A DNA stretch of 12,673 bases from Chloroflexota bacterium. Lineage in GTDB: Bacteria > Chloroflexota > Anaerolineae > CG2-30-64-16. Positions 1 through 6,810 of this stretch are shown piece after piece. Every line of letters begins with the position of its first letter. Positions within the stretch are counted from its first letter, which is position 1. Location of the stretch: the NCBI GenBank assembly GCA_029555885.1, contig JAKPQT010000608.1, positions 1-12,673 of the forward strand. The letters run 5' to 3'. A program made the translations under genes and the position numbers. Below the pieces are notes generated by a model. The model made no database searches. It was not told the DNA's origin and saw nothing but the letters and a program-made list of their open reading frames with translations.

Positions 1-1092
<1,092 letters not shown>

Positions 1093-1107
1093 TATGCGCG
1101 GGATACT

Positions 1108-1221
1108 CGGGCGCCGGTGCTGCAAAGATGGTGCGAGGAGTCTGCAGCCTCAGATGCGGACGGACATGCTCGCTATGTGTTGCAGTGTTGCAGATTTCGC
1201 ACCCCACCATACCGGCGCCCG
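1108..1221. repeat. Long-range 11-bp inverted repeat with internal tandem octamer
   Basis: CGGGCGCCGGT at 1108-1118 has an exact reverse complement at 1211-1221, enclosing 92 nt. Inside lies the tandem octamer TGTTGCAG at 1178-1185 and 1186-1193. It could close the base of a folded RNA 3' of the arabinofuranosidase gene, but an 11-mer rich in G and C can recur by chance, so functional confidence is low. Confidence 0.35.
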
Positions 1222-1254
1222 CTGAGTGTTGAAACGTTGCAAGTGCAATACCCC

Positions 1255-1283
1255 GTAGAGACGTCCAGGCGGAACGTCTCTAC
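1255..1283. repeat. Perfect 10-bp palindrome upstream of the SGNH gene
   Basis: GTAGAGACGT (1255-1264) pairs exactly with ACGTCTCTAC (1274-1283) across a 9-nt loop. It ends only 21 nt before the preferred ATG of the SGNH hydrolase. It could be an interspersed extragenic palindrome, an operator, or a 5'-leader hairpin. A terminator for the upstream gene is less likely because no T-tract follows on the plus strand. Confidence 0.6.
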
Positions 1284-1304
1284 CATGCATCCAAGGTGGC
1301 GGAG

Positions 1305-2123
1305 ATGATAACCCGATTCGAAATGCCAGCGGACAAGCAGGCGCGCCTCCTGCAGATCGCCGCCGAAACCCCCTGTACCAACGGCATCAAGCCGGAACGC
1401 TTCATGCGGCTGATGCAGACCAACAACGCGCTGGTAGCCCCCCTGCACTTGTACGGCCTGGACGAGCACGGCCTGGAGCGGCGCAACCCCATCATCGTGG
1501 CCTTCGGGGACAGCGTGACCGCCGGGCAGTTCGAGGCGTTGTTCGACGCAACCGATCTCGATACCATGCTGGAGAAAATCAAAGACGGCCTGCCCCTGCA
1601 GATTGCGGACCTCGCTGCGGTGTATCACGAGCAATTCAGGATGCTGCTGGCCGAGAAGTACGGTCATACCGCAGTGAGCGTCATCAACGCGGGCATCGGC
1701 GGCGACAACATCCTCTCGATGCACCGCCGGGTCTACCGGGATGTGATCCAGCACCGGCCCGACCTCGTCATCATCGCCGGCACGCTCAACTGGTCGGACG
1801 AGCTCGGCACGCCGGACGACTTCGGCGCAGCTCTGCGCCACATCGTGCAGGCGGTCAAGGCAAACACCGAGGCGGATATCATCCTGCTGACGCCGAATCC
1901 CATATCCGATCTGCTGCCGGACAACAGCCTCGACGCGCGCGTGCAGATGGTGCGGGATATCGCCGGGGAGGAAGGGGTCTCGCTCGTGGATGCCTACAAG
2001 CTGTGGGGGATCTTCACGACCGACCGGGCCGAGCTGCGCGAGTGCCTGGCGAACCACATCAACCATCCGACCGCCGCCGGGCACCGGGTGTACGCGCTGG
2101 CACTCATGCAGTTGTTTGAATAG
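1305..2123 (+). CDS. SGNH/GDSL-family hydrolase (esterase or deacylase)
   Basis: A 272-residue SGNH hydrolase, most likely removing acyl groups from carbohydrates or lipids. Block I is IIVAFGDSVTAG with the nucleophile Ser70. NAGIGGDN (residues 128-135) supplies the oxyanion Gly. The block III region reads IIAGTLNWSDE (157-167) instead of the usual GTND-like string, with Asn162 the probable oxyanion Asn. Block V is NHINHPTAAGH, with catalytic His254; the residue three before it, normally Asp, is His251. The ATG at 1305 is preferred because AAGGTGG (1293-1299) lies 5 nt upstream as a Shine-Dalgarno; a GTG at 1296 would overlap that site. No signal peptide is apparent, so it is probably cytoplasmic. 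It follows the GH51 gene on the same strand, which fits a role in clearing ester decorations, but the gap holds a palindrome and co-transcription is unproven. The family is secure; the substrate is not. Confidence 0.85.
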   Translation: MITRFEMPADKQARLLQIAAETPCTNGIKPERFMRLMQTNNALVAPLHLYGLDEHGLERRNPIIVAFGDSVTAGQFEALFDATDLDTMLEKIKDGLPLQIADLAAVYHEQFRMLLAEKYGHTAVSVINAGIGGDNILSMHRRVYRDVIQHRPDLVIIAGTLNWSDELGTPDDFGAALRHIVQAVKANTEADIILLTPNPISDLLPDNSLDARVQMVRDIAGEEGVSLVDAYKLWGIFTTDRAELRECLANHINHPTAAGHRVYALALMQLFE

Positions 2124-2128
2124 TTCTC

Positions 2129-2165
2129 GTTGTGTGGACAACGGCCCTGCCATTGTCCACACAAC
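2129..2165. terminator. 13-bp hairpin between convergent genes (bidirectional terminator candidate)
   Basis: GTTGTGTGGACAA (2129-2141) and TTGTCCACACAAC (2153-2165) are perfect reverse complements around an 11-nt loop that can itself pair GGC/GCC (2143-2145 with 2149-2151). It starts 6 nt after the SGNH stop and ends 7 nt before the last base of the amidohydrolase, whose stop faces it. Neither side has a good U-tract, so it may work as a 3'-end stabiliser or a non-canonical terminator. Confidence 0.65.
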
Positions 2166-2171
2166 AGAGCG

Positions 2172-3026
2172 TCAAGCGACCGGCCGCGCGGCGTCCAATA
2201 ACCCCGCGAGCGTGCGGCCCAGGATCCACGCTTTGTCCGCCTCCGGCACAAACGTGCAGTACGTGCGGAAGCACTCGATGGCCTGCCGATAGGTCATGAA
2301 GAAGCGTACGACCGGGTAGTCCGATCCCCAGCACATGCGGTACGGCCCGAACGCCTCGTACAGCGCACGCACGACCCACCCAGCTTCCGAGTAGGGGAAG
2401 TCCCATTTGACGCGGCTGCCGTAGTAGAAGCCCGATGTCTTGAGGTAGATGTTCGGCAGCTTCGCGGACGCCAGCACCTCGCGCAGGCCGGGATGCGGCG
2501 GCGGCTCATCCGCCTGCACGAGCGCGAGATGGTGGAGCAGAAACGGGACGGACGGAAACCGCTCGGCCGCGCGGCGGATGGCGGCCTGGTGCTGCGGCCC
2601 ACACGCGATGCTGGCAATCAGCCGGTGTTCCTCGGCCACGGTGAAGAAAGCCAGCCCCTCCTCGGAATGGAGCCACGCGGCGTCATCGTCCTCCGCCAGG
2701 TAATGCGTGAACCCGCTGATGGGCAACTGCTCGACCGCCTGCCGCAGCCGGTTCGCTGCGCCCGGCCGATGATAGGTGGGCTTCCACTGGCTGTCCACGT
2801 CCGCGAACTGGTAGAGCCGGGGGTGATGCCGGCGCACCTGCGCCGCGATGTACGCGTTGTTCTGCGGATTGTGCTCGATCTCTGCGCAGACCACGACCGC
2901 CCGATCCACCCCGTTCACATTCATCTCGTCCAGCAGCTGCTCGACGATCCCGCGGCTCTCCGGGTCGGGCACGGCCGGGTCATAGGGCCAGTAGGTCCAT
3001 GCGTGGCAGTGGCTGTCGATAATCAC
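2172..3026 (-). CDS. Amidohydrolase_2-family TIM-barrel metal-dependent hydrolase
   Basis: A 284-residue protein of the amidohydrolase_2 family (PF04909), which includes hydrolases and decarboxylases acting on lactones, amides or aromatic and sugar-derived acids. Visible metal-site motifs are IIDSHCHAW at the N-terminus (His6 and His8), FLLHHLA (His165/His166) after the fifth strand, and MCWGSDYP near the C-terminus with Asp236. YLKTSGFYY (194-202) is the kind of segment preceding the seventh strand in this family. The start is GTG (bases 3026-3024, reading MIIDSHCH), preceded by GGAGG at 4-nt spacing. It lies 60 nt downstream of the aldo/keto reductase on the same strand and is probably co-transcribed, although a perfect hairpin sits in the gap. 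Lactonase-type hydrolysis of an oxidised sugar is plausible by context, but the sequence does not fix the substrate. Confidence 0.85.
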   Translation of the reverse strand: MIIDSHCHAWTYWPYDPAVPDPESRGIVEQLLDEMNVNGVDRAVVVCAEIEHNPQNNAYIAAQVRRHHPRLYQFADVDSQWKPTYHRPGAANRLRQAVEQLPISGFTHYLAEDDDAAWLHSEEGLAFFTVAEEHRLIASIACGPQHQAAIRRAAERFPSVPFLLHHLALVQADEPPPHPGLREVLASAKLPNIYLKTSGFYYGSRVKWDFPYSEAGWVVRALYEAFGPYRMCWGSDYPVVRFFMTYRQAIECFRTYCTFVPEADKAWILGRTLAGLLDAARPVA

Positions 3027-3045
3027 AAGGCCTCCGTGATGATAG

Positions 3046-3078
3046 AGAATCCCGTTTTCTGGCAGAAAACGGGATTCT
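3046..3078. repeat. Perfect 15-bp inverted repeat (strong hairpin) between aldo/keto reductase and amidohydrolase
   Basis: AGAATCCCGTTTTCT (3046-3060) and AGAAAACGGGATTCT (3064-3078) are exact reverse complements with a 3-nt loop (GGC). In the minus-strand transcript it sits 8 nt after the reductase stop and 19 nt before the amidohydrolase GTG, so it could attenuate, process or stabilise a shared mRNA. Its core CGTTTTCTGCCAGAAA (minus strand 3071-3056) recurs on the plus strand at 4132-4147, so it may instead belong to a dispersed palindrome family. Confidence 0.75.
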
Positions 3079-3086
3079 GAGCACCC

Positions 3087-4061
3087 TCAGGGCACGCCCT
3101 TGCCGCGCACCGCCGCGAGCAGTGCGTACCATTCCTCGCGTGACAGCGCCACGTCCACCGCGGGCGCGCTGTCCGTGATGCGTTCGGGCCGGGCCGTGCC
3201 GATGATCGGATGGATGCCGCTCGGGTGGCGCAGCAGCCACGCCAGCAGGATGGCATCCGCGCTGACGCCCTTCTCCGCGGCCAGCTGCGCGACCAGCGCA
3301 GCCGCGGGGCGGAGCGCCTCATCCACTTCCGACTCCGGCCGGGACAGCCGCCCATTGGCAACCGGTCCCCATGCCTGGATCTGGATGTCGTTCTGACGGC
3401 AGTAGTCGAGTGTGCCGGTTGCCAGCACGGTCGTGTTCGTGGCGATGTTGGCGACGAGCCCCTCGGAGATGAGGAAGTGGTGCACGAGGCTGAGCTGCAC
3501 CTGGTTGGCGACGATGGCCTGGCGCACGTATTTGCCCAGGAGGGCAATCTGGCCCGCGGTGTGGTTGCTGACGCCGAAGTGCCGTACCTTGCCCGCAGTT
3601 TGCAGGTCATCGAACGCACGGGCCACCTCCTCCGGCTCCACCAGCGCATCGGGCCGGTGCAGCAGCAGGATGTCCAGGTAATCGGTCTGCAGGCGGCGCA
3701 GGCTGCCCTCGACCGAGCGGACGATGTGATCATAGCTGAAGTCGTAACGCGCGGGCGCGCCCGGCTGCGGGTCATCCGGAAAGCGGATGCCGCACTTGGA
3801 CTGAATGACGATGCGCTCGCGCAGGCCGGGGCTGGTGCGCAGCAGCTCACCGAACACCAGCTCGGACTTGCCGCGACCGTAGATGTCCGCGTGGTCGAAG
3901 AAGTTGATGCCCGCGGCCAGCGCGGCCTCCACCGCCCGGTGGCCGGCCTTTACCTGCTCCGGCGTGGTCGGCTCCGGCCCCCAGCCGCCGCCGAGCTTCA
4001 TGCAGCCGTAGGCCAGCCGCGAGACGGTCAGGTCGGTCCCGGGGATACGATAGGTCTTCAT
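3087..4061 (-). CDS. Aldo/keto reductase, YdhF-like
   Basis: A 324-residue NADPH-dependent aldo/keto reductase, an (alpha/beta)8-barrel that reduces aldehydes or ketones, here possibly sugars. The catalytic tetrad is complete: Asp56 and Tyr61 in NFFDHADIYG, Lys89 in VIQSKCGI, and His135 in ILLLHRPD. VRHFGVSNHTAGQ and the C-terminal HPIIGTARPERI are the usual later strand and cofactor-loop segments. DHADIYG and SKCGI, together with LLHRPD, resemble the E. coli YdhF branch. The start is the ATG at 4061 (MKTYRIPGTDLTVSRLAYG) because GGAG lies 6 nt upstream and family homology begins there; the frame extends 13 codons further but without support. It appears to be the first gene of a two-gene minus-strand unit with the amidohydrolase. 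A promoter candidate lies at 4115-4144. No signal peptide. Confidence 0.92.
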   Translation of the reverse strand: MKTYRIPGTDLTVSRLAYGCMKLGGGWGPEPTTPEQVKAGHRAVEAALAAGINFFDHADIYGRGKSELVFGELLRTSPGLRERIVIQSKCGIRFPDDPQPGAPARYDFSYDHIVRSVEGSLRRLQTDYLDILLLHRPDALVEPEEVARAFDDLQTAGKVRHFGVSNHTAGQIALLGKYVRQAIVANQVQLSLVHHFLISEGLVANIATNTTVLATGTLDYCRQNDIQIQAWGPVANGRLSRPESEVDEALRPAAALVAQLAAEKGVSADAILLAWLLRHPSGIHPIIGTARPERITDSAPAVDVALSREEWYALLAAVRGKGVP

Positions 4062-4114
4062 TGTGCACTCCGTTCTAGCGTGGACGCGCCCCAAACGCAT
4101 CCATCAGTTCACCA

Positions 4115-4144
4115 AGTATAGGCCACAAGCGCGTTTTCTGCCAG
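4115..4144 (-). promoter_or_regulatory. Candidate sigma-70-type promoter for the aldo/keto reductase
   Basis: On the minus strand, CTGGCA (4144-4139) and TATACT (4120-4115) are 18 nt apart. The -10 matches five of six consensus positions and the -35 four of six. Transcription would start near 4108, giving a leader of about 46 nt with the GGAG Shine-Dalgarno. The -35 lies inside the palindrome TTTCTGCCAGAAA (4135-4147), so a protein bound there would be expected to affect this promoter. Confidence 0.5.
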
Positions 4145-4147
4145 AAA
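4132..4147. repeat. 16-nt repeat of the 3056-3071 hairpin core
   Basis: CGTTTTCTGCCAGAAA here is identical to the minus strand of 3056-3071. The central TTTCT-GCC-AGAAA is itself palindromic. A shorter match, CTGCCAGAAAA, occurs at 12543-12553 just downstream of another promoter. Confidence 0.6.
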
Positions 4148-4193
4148 CCTCGTTTGCAGCCCGTGAATTGCCGGCCCACCGCCCTGTCGAAGT

Positions 4194-4295
4194 TTGGAGT
4201 CGAAGCCTCAGCCGGCAAGATTGGAGTGGAGGCTTTAGCCGGATTGGTCGTTTACGTGCGTAGTCAACCAAACCGGGCTAAAGCCTCGACTCCAA
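4194..4295. repeat. REP-like cluster: three copies of a ~22-nt repeat in the divergent gap
   Basis: Copies: 4194-4215 (TTGGAGTCGAAGCCTCAGCC, then GG), 4221-4242 (TTGGAGTGGAGGCTTTAGCC, then GG) and an inverted copy at 4273-4295 ending in TCGACTCCAA. The second and third differ at one position plus one inserted C and could form a long hairpin with a 30-nt loop. It lies between two divergent genes, so it is not a terminator for either. The rest of the 4062-4368 gap holds the two promoter candidates and the 4132-4147 repeat; no ORF there looks real. Probably a repetitive extragenic palindrome or small non-autonomous element. Confidence 0.65.
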
Positions 4296-4333
4296 TTGCG
4301 TTAGAATCTCCTGACGCGTCCATCCTCACCGGT

Positions 4334-4362
4334 TTGAGCGTCGTCCTCCCATGTGATAGACT
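4334..4362 (+). promoter_or_regulatory. Candidate promoter of the BNR-sulfatase-Ldh_2 unit, predicted leaderless
   Basis: TTGAGC (4334-4339) and TAGACT (4357-4362) are separated by exactly 17 nt, each matching four of six consensus positions. The expected start point, about 7 nt after the -10, falls on or beside the ATG at 4369. No Shine-Dalgarno precedes that ATG, so a leaderless mRNA is a consistent reading. Known biology: leaderless genes with a TANNNT -10 just before the start codon are common in Deinococcus and some other bacteria. Confidence 0.5.
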
Positions 4363-4368
4363 GGCCCC

Positions 4369-5394
4369 ATGCCTTACACAGCCCAATTCATCTTCGAACC
4401 CACGCCGCGTTTCCCCTCCTGCCATGCGGCCAACCTCGCGGTGCTGGCCGATGGGACGCTCGCATTCGTCTGCTTTCGTGGCTCGCGCGAGGCGGCCGGC
4501 GACTCGGTGACGGTGCTCCACCGGCTTGGGCCGGACGGACGCTGGGATGCAGGGCAGGTGGTCGTGGAGGAGCCGGGTCGCCCCGCAGGCAACAGCGTGC
4601 TGATGCTGCTGCCCGATGGTCGCGTCCTCCTGTTCTACACGCTGGCCTACCGGGAGGGCGCGCATGCGTGGGCCAACTCGCTCGTGCATTACCGCTTCTC
4701 GGAGGACGGCGCACGCACATGGGGTCCGCCGCGCGTGCTGACCGAGGAGTTCGGCTACATCTGCCGCAACCCCGGTCTGGTGCTGGCGAACGGCGACTGG
4801 CTGCTGCCCATCTACGACAACCGCGGGGGCGGCAACCCGGCCCACTCAGGGATGGGGGGCAACGAGGGTTCCGTCGCCATCAGCAGCGACGGCGGCGCGC
4901 ACTGGCAGCGGTATGGCCGGATGGTTGCGGATGCGGGCACGGCCCAGCCCGCAGTCATCGAAGTGGCGCCCGGTCACCTCCGGGCCTGGCTGCGCACGCG
5001 CAACTTCTGGAACGGCGAGAACCCGGCGTGGGCGTGCATCTACCGCGCCGAGTCGCACGATAACGGGCGCAACTGGACGCGGCCCGTGCGCACTCTGCTG
5101 CCCAACAACAACAGCAGCCTCCAGGTCATCTGCCTCCGGAGCGGCGCGCTCGCGCTCGTCTACAACCACCAGGCCGGTCGCACGCGCTCGCCGCTGAACA
5201 TTGCGCTGTCCTATGACCACGGCGACACATGGCCTGTGATGCGCGAACTGGAACCTTTCAGCCCGGAAGGCCACGAGTATTCCTACCCGGCCATCGCGCA
5301 GACGACCGATGGCACGATCCACGTCGCGTACACTTACCGGCGCACGCACATGAAGCACGTCGCGATCGATCAAAGCTGGATCGAGAACGGATAA
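4369..5394 (+). CDS. BNR/Asp-box beta-propeller protein, sialidase superfamily
   Basis: A 341-residue six-bladed-propeller type protein of the BNR_2 (PF13088) group. Four Asp-boxes are visible: SEDGARTW (111-118), SSDGGAHW (172-179), SHDNGRNW (229-236) and SYDHGDTW (281-288). The start PRFPSCHAANLAVLADGTL and the end YTYRRTHMKHVAID are typical of this group. Known members are annotated as exo-alpha-sialidases, but many BNR_2 proteins act on other glycosides or are uncharacterised, and I cannot see the Arg-Ile-Pro motif of classical bacterial sialidases near the N-terminus. Calling it a true neuraminidase would therefore overreach. No signal peptide or membrane segment, so probably cytoplasmic. 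It is the first gene of a three-gene unit with a sulfatase 6 nt downstream, suggesting that both enzymes handle the same decorated glycan. Its ATG has no Shine-Dalgarno. Confidence 0.85.
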   Translation: MPYTAQFIFEPTPRFPSCHAANLAVLADGTLAFVCFRGSREAAGDSVTVLHRLGPDGRWDAGQVVVEEPGRPAGNSVLMLLPDGRVLLFYTLAYREGAHAWANSLVHYRFSEDGARTWGPPRVLTEEFGYICRNPGLVLANGDWLLPIYDNRGGGNPAHSGMGGNEGSVAISSDGGAHWQRYGRMVADAGTAQPAVIEVAPGHLRAWLRTRNFWNGENPAWACIYRAESHDNGRNWTRPVRTLLPNNNSSLQVICLRSGALALVYNHQAGRTRSPLNIALSYDHGDTWPVMRELEPFSPEGHEYSYPAIAQTTDGTIHVAYTYRRTHMKHVAIDQSWIENG

Positions 5395-5400
5395 ACGCAG

Positions 5401-6801
5401 ATGGCTGGACGCCCTAACTTCCTCTTCTTCTTCACCGATGACCAGCGGTTCGACACCATCCGGGCGCTGGGCAACCCGCACATCGTCACCCCGAACCTGG
5501 ATTGGCTCGTCGCCAACGGGACCGCGTTTACGGATGCCTACATCATGGGCGGCACCAGCGGCGCAGTGTGCATGCCCAGCCGCGCGATGCTCTGGACGGG
5601 CCGGACGCTGTTCCACATCGCGGGCCAGGGCCAGGAGATCCCATCCGAACACACCCTGCTGGGCGAGGCGCTCCAGGCGGGAGGCTACACCGTCTTCGGC
5701 ACCGGCAAGTGGCACAATGGACCGGCCGCCTACGCGCGCAACTTCAACCGGGGGGCCGAGATCTTCTTTGGCGGGATGGATGATCACTGGAACGTGCCCG
5801 CATGCGATTTCGACCCCGCGGGGGCATATCCACAGCGCATCCAGCAGACCGTAGACTTCGTTCAGCAGCGCGTCGTGGAGAAGGTGGCCGATCACATCCA
5901 CGCGGGCCGGCATTCCAGCGTGCTCTTCTGCGATGCCGCGTGTGACTTCCTGTGCTCCGAGGATGCACGGGACCCGTTCTTCGTCTCGGTCTGCTTCATG
6001 GCGCCGCACGATCCCCGGACCATGCCGCGCGCATACCTGGCGCTGTACGACCCGGCACAGCTCCCCCTGCCGGAGAACTTCCTGCCCAGGCACCCGTTCG
6101 ACAACGGAGAGCTCAAGGTGCGCGATGAGCTGCTGGCCGGGCTGCCGCGCGATCCAGCGGAGATCCGGCGCCACCTCGCCGCCTACTATGGCATGATCTC
6201 CCACCTGGATGCCCAGATCGGCCGCGTGCTGGACGTCTTGCGCGAGACCGGACAGTTGGACAACACCGTCATTATCCTCGCAGGCGACAACGGGCTGGCG
6301 CTGGGGCGCCACGGGCTGATGGGCAAGCAAAGCTTGTACGAGCACAGCATCCATGTGCCGCTGCTGATGTGCGGGCCCGGCATCCCACAGGGTGTTCGCC
6401 GCGCCGCACCCGTCTACCTGTCCGACATCTACCCCACCGTCTGCGAGCTGGCAGGCCTCGCTGTCCCTGCTTCGGTCGAAGGCGCCAGCCTCGTGCCCGC
6501 GCTCCGCGATGCCGCGCACGAGCCGCATGGTCAAATGCTCTATGCCTACAGGCATTTGCAGCGGGCGGTGCGCGAGGGGCGCTACAAGCTGATCGAGTAT
6601 GCCGTGAGCGGGCAGCGGACCACGCAGTTGTTCGACCTCCAGGCGGACCCTTTCGAGTTGCACAACCTCGCCGGCGACCCGGCTCACGGCGGCATGCTCG
6701 CCCGGCTCCGGCACGCGCTGGCGCGCTGGCGCGACGAGTTGGGCGACACACAGGAGGCGATGGGCCGCCTCTTCTGGCAGACATATGATCTCGAGGAATA
6801 G
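5401..6801 (+). CDS. Sulfatase, S1 family, Cys-type formylglycine enzyme
   Basis: A 466-residue arylsulfatase-fold enzyme hydrolysing sulfate esters. The signature CMPSRAMLWTGR places the residue converted to formylglycine at Cys57 (bases 5569-5571), within C-x-P-S-R. Metal ligands are visible as Asp13/Asp14 in FFTDDQR and Asp296/Asn297 in ILAGDNG. Other active-site positions include Lys103 and His105 (GTGKWH), His203 (MAPHDP) and Lys309 (GLMGKQSLYEH). Length and domain order are normal for the family. A Cys-type sulfatase needs FGE or an anaerobic sulfatase-maturating enzyme, and neither is in this window. There is no signal peptide, unusual for polysaccharide sulfatases but suited to intracellular desulfation of imported oligosaccharides or small sulfated molecules. 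The start ATG follows the upstream stop by 6 nt with no clear Shine-Dalgarno, suggesting translational coupling. Confidence 0.94.
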   Translation: MAGRPNFLFFFTDDQRFDTIRALGNPHIVTPNLDWLVANGTAFTDAYIMGGTSGAVCMPSRAMLWTGRTLFHIAGQGQEIPSEHTLLGEALQAGGYTVFGTGKWHNGPAAYARNFNRGAEIFFGGMDDHWNVPACDFDPAGAYPQRIQQTVDFVQQRVVEKVADHIHAGRHSSVLFCDAACDFLCSEDARDPFFVSVCFMAPHDPRTMPRAYLALYDPAQLPLPENFLPRHPFDNGELKVRDELLAGLPRDPAEIRRHLAAYYGMISHLDAQIGRVLDVLRETGQLDNTVIILAGDNGLALGRHGLMGKQSLYEHSIHVPLLMCGPGIPQGVRRAAPVYLSDIYPTVCELAGLAVPASVEGASLVPALRDAAHEPHGQMLYAYRHLQRAVREGRYKLIEYAVSGQRTTQLFDLQADPFELHNLAGDPAHGGMLARLRHALARWRDELGDTQEAMGRLFWQTYDLEE

Positions 6802-6810
6802 ACCCGAACC

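Noticed and set aside
1173..2162. 329-codon minus-strand frame over the SGNH gene
   Set aside because: Antisense shadow of a gene with clear SGNH motifs; no recognisable domain and it spans the palindromic gap.
3023..3850. 275-codon minus-strand frame overlapping the aldo/keto reductase
   Set aside because: Same strand, shifted frame, with Arg/Ala/Ser-rich low-complexity composition; the reductase frame has the full catalytic tetrad.
4369..5394. Calling the BNR protein a true neuraminidase
   Set aside because: Asp-boxes alone do not establish sialidase activity, and neither the RIP motif nor the full arginine triad could be recognised.
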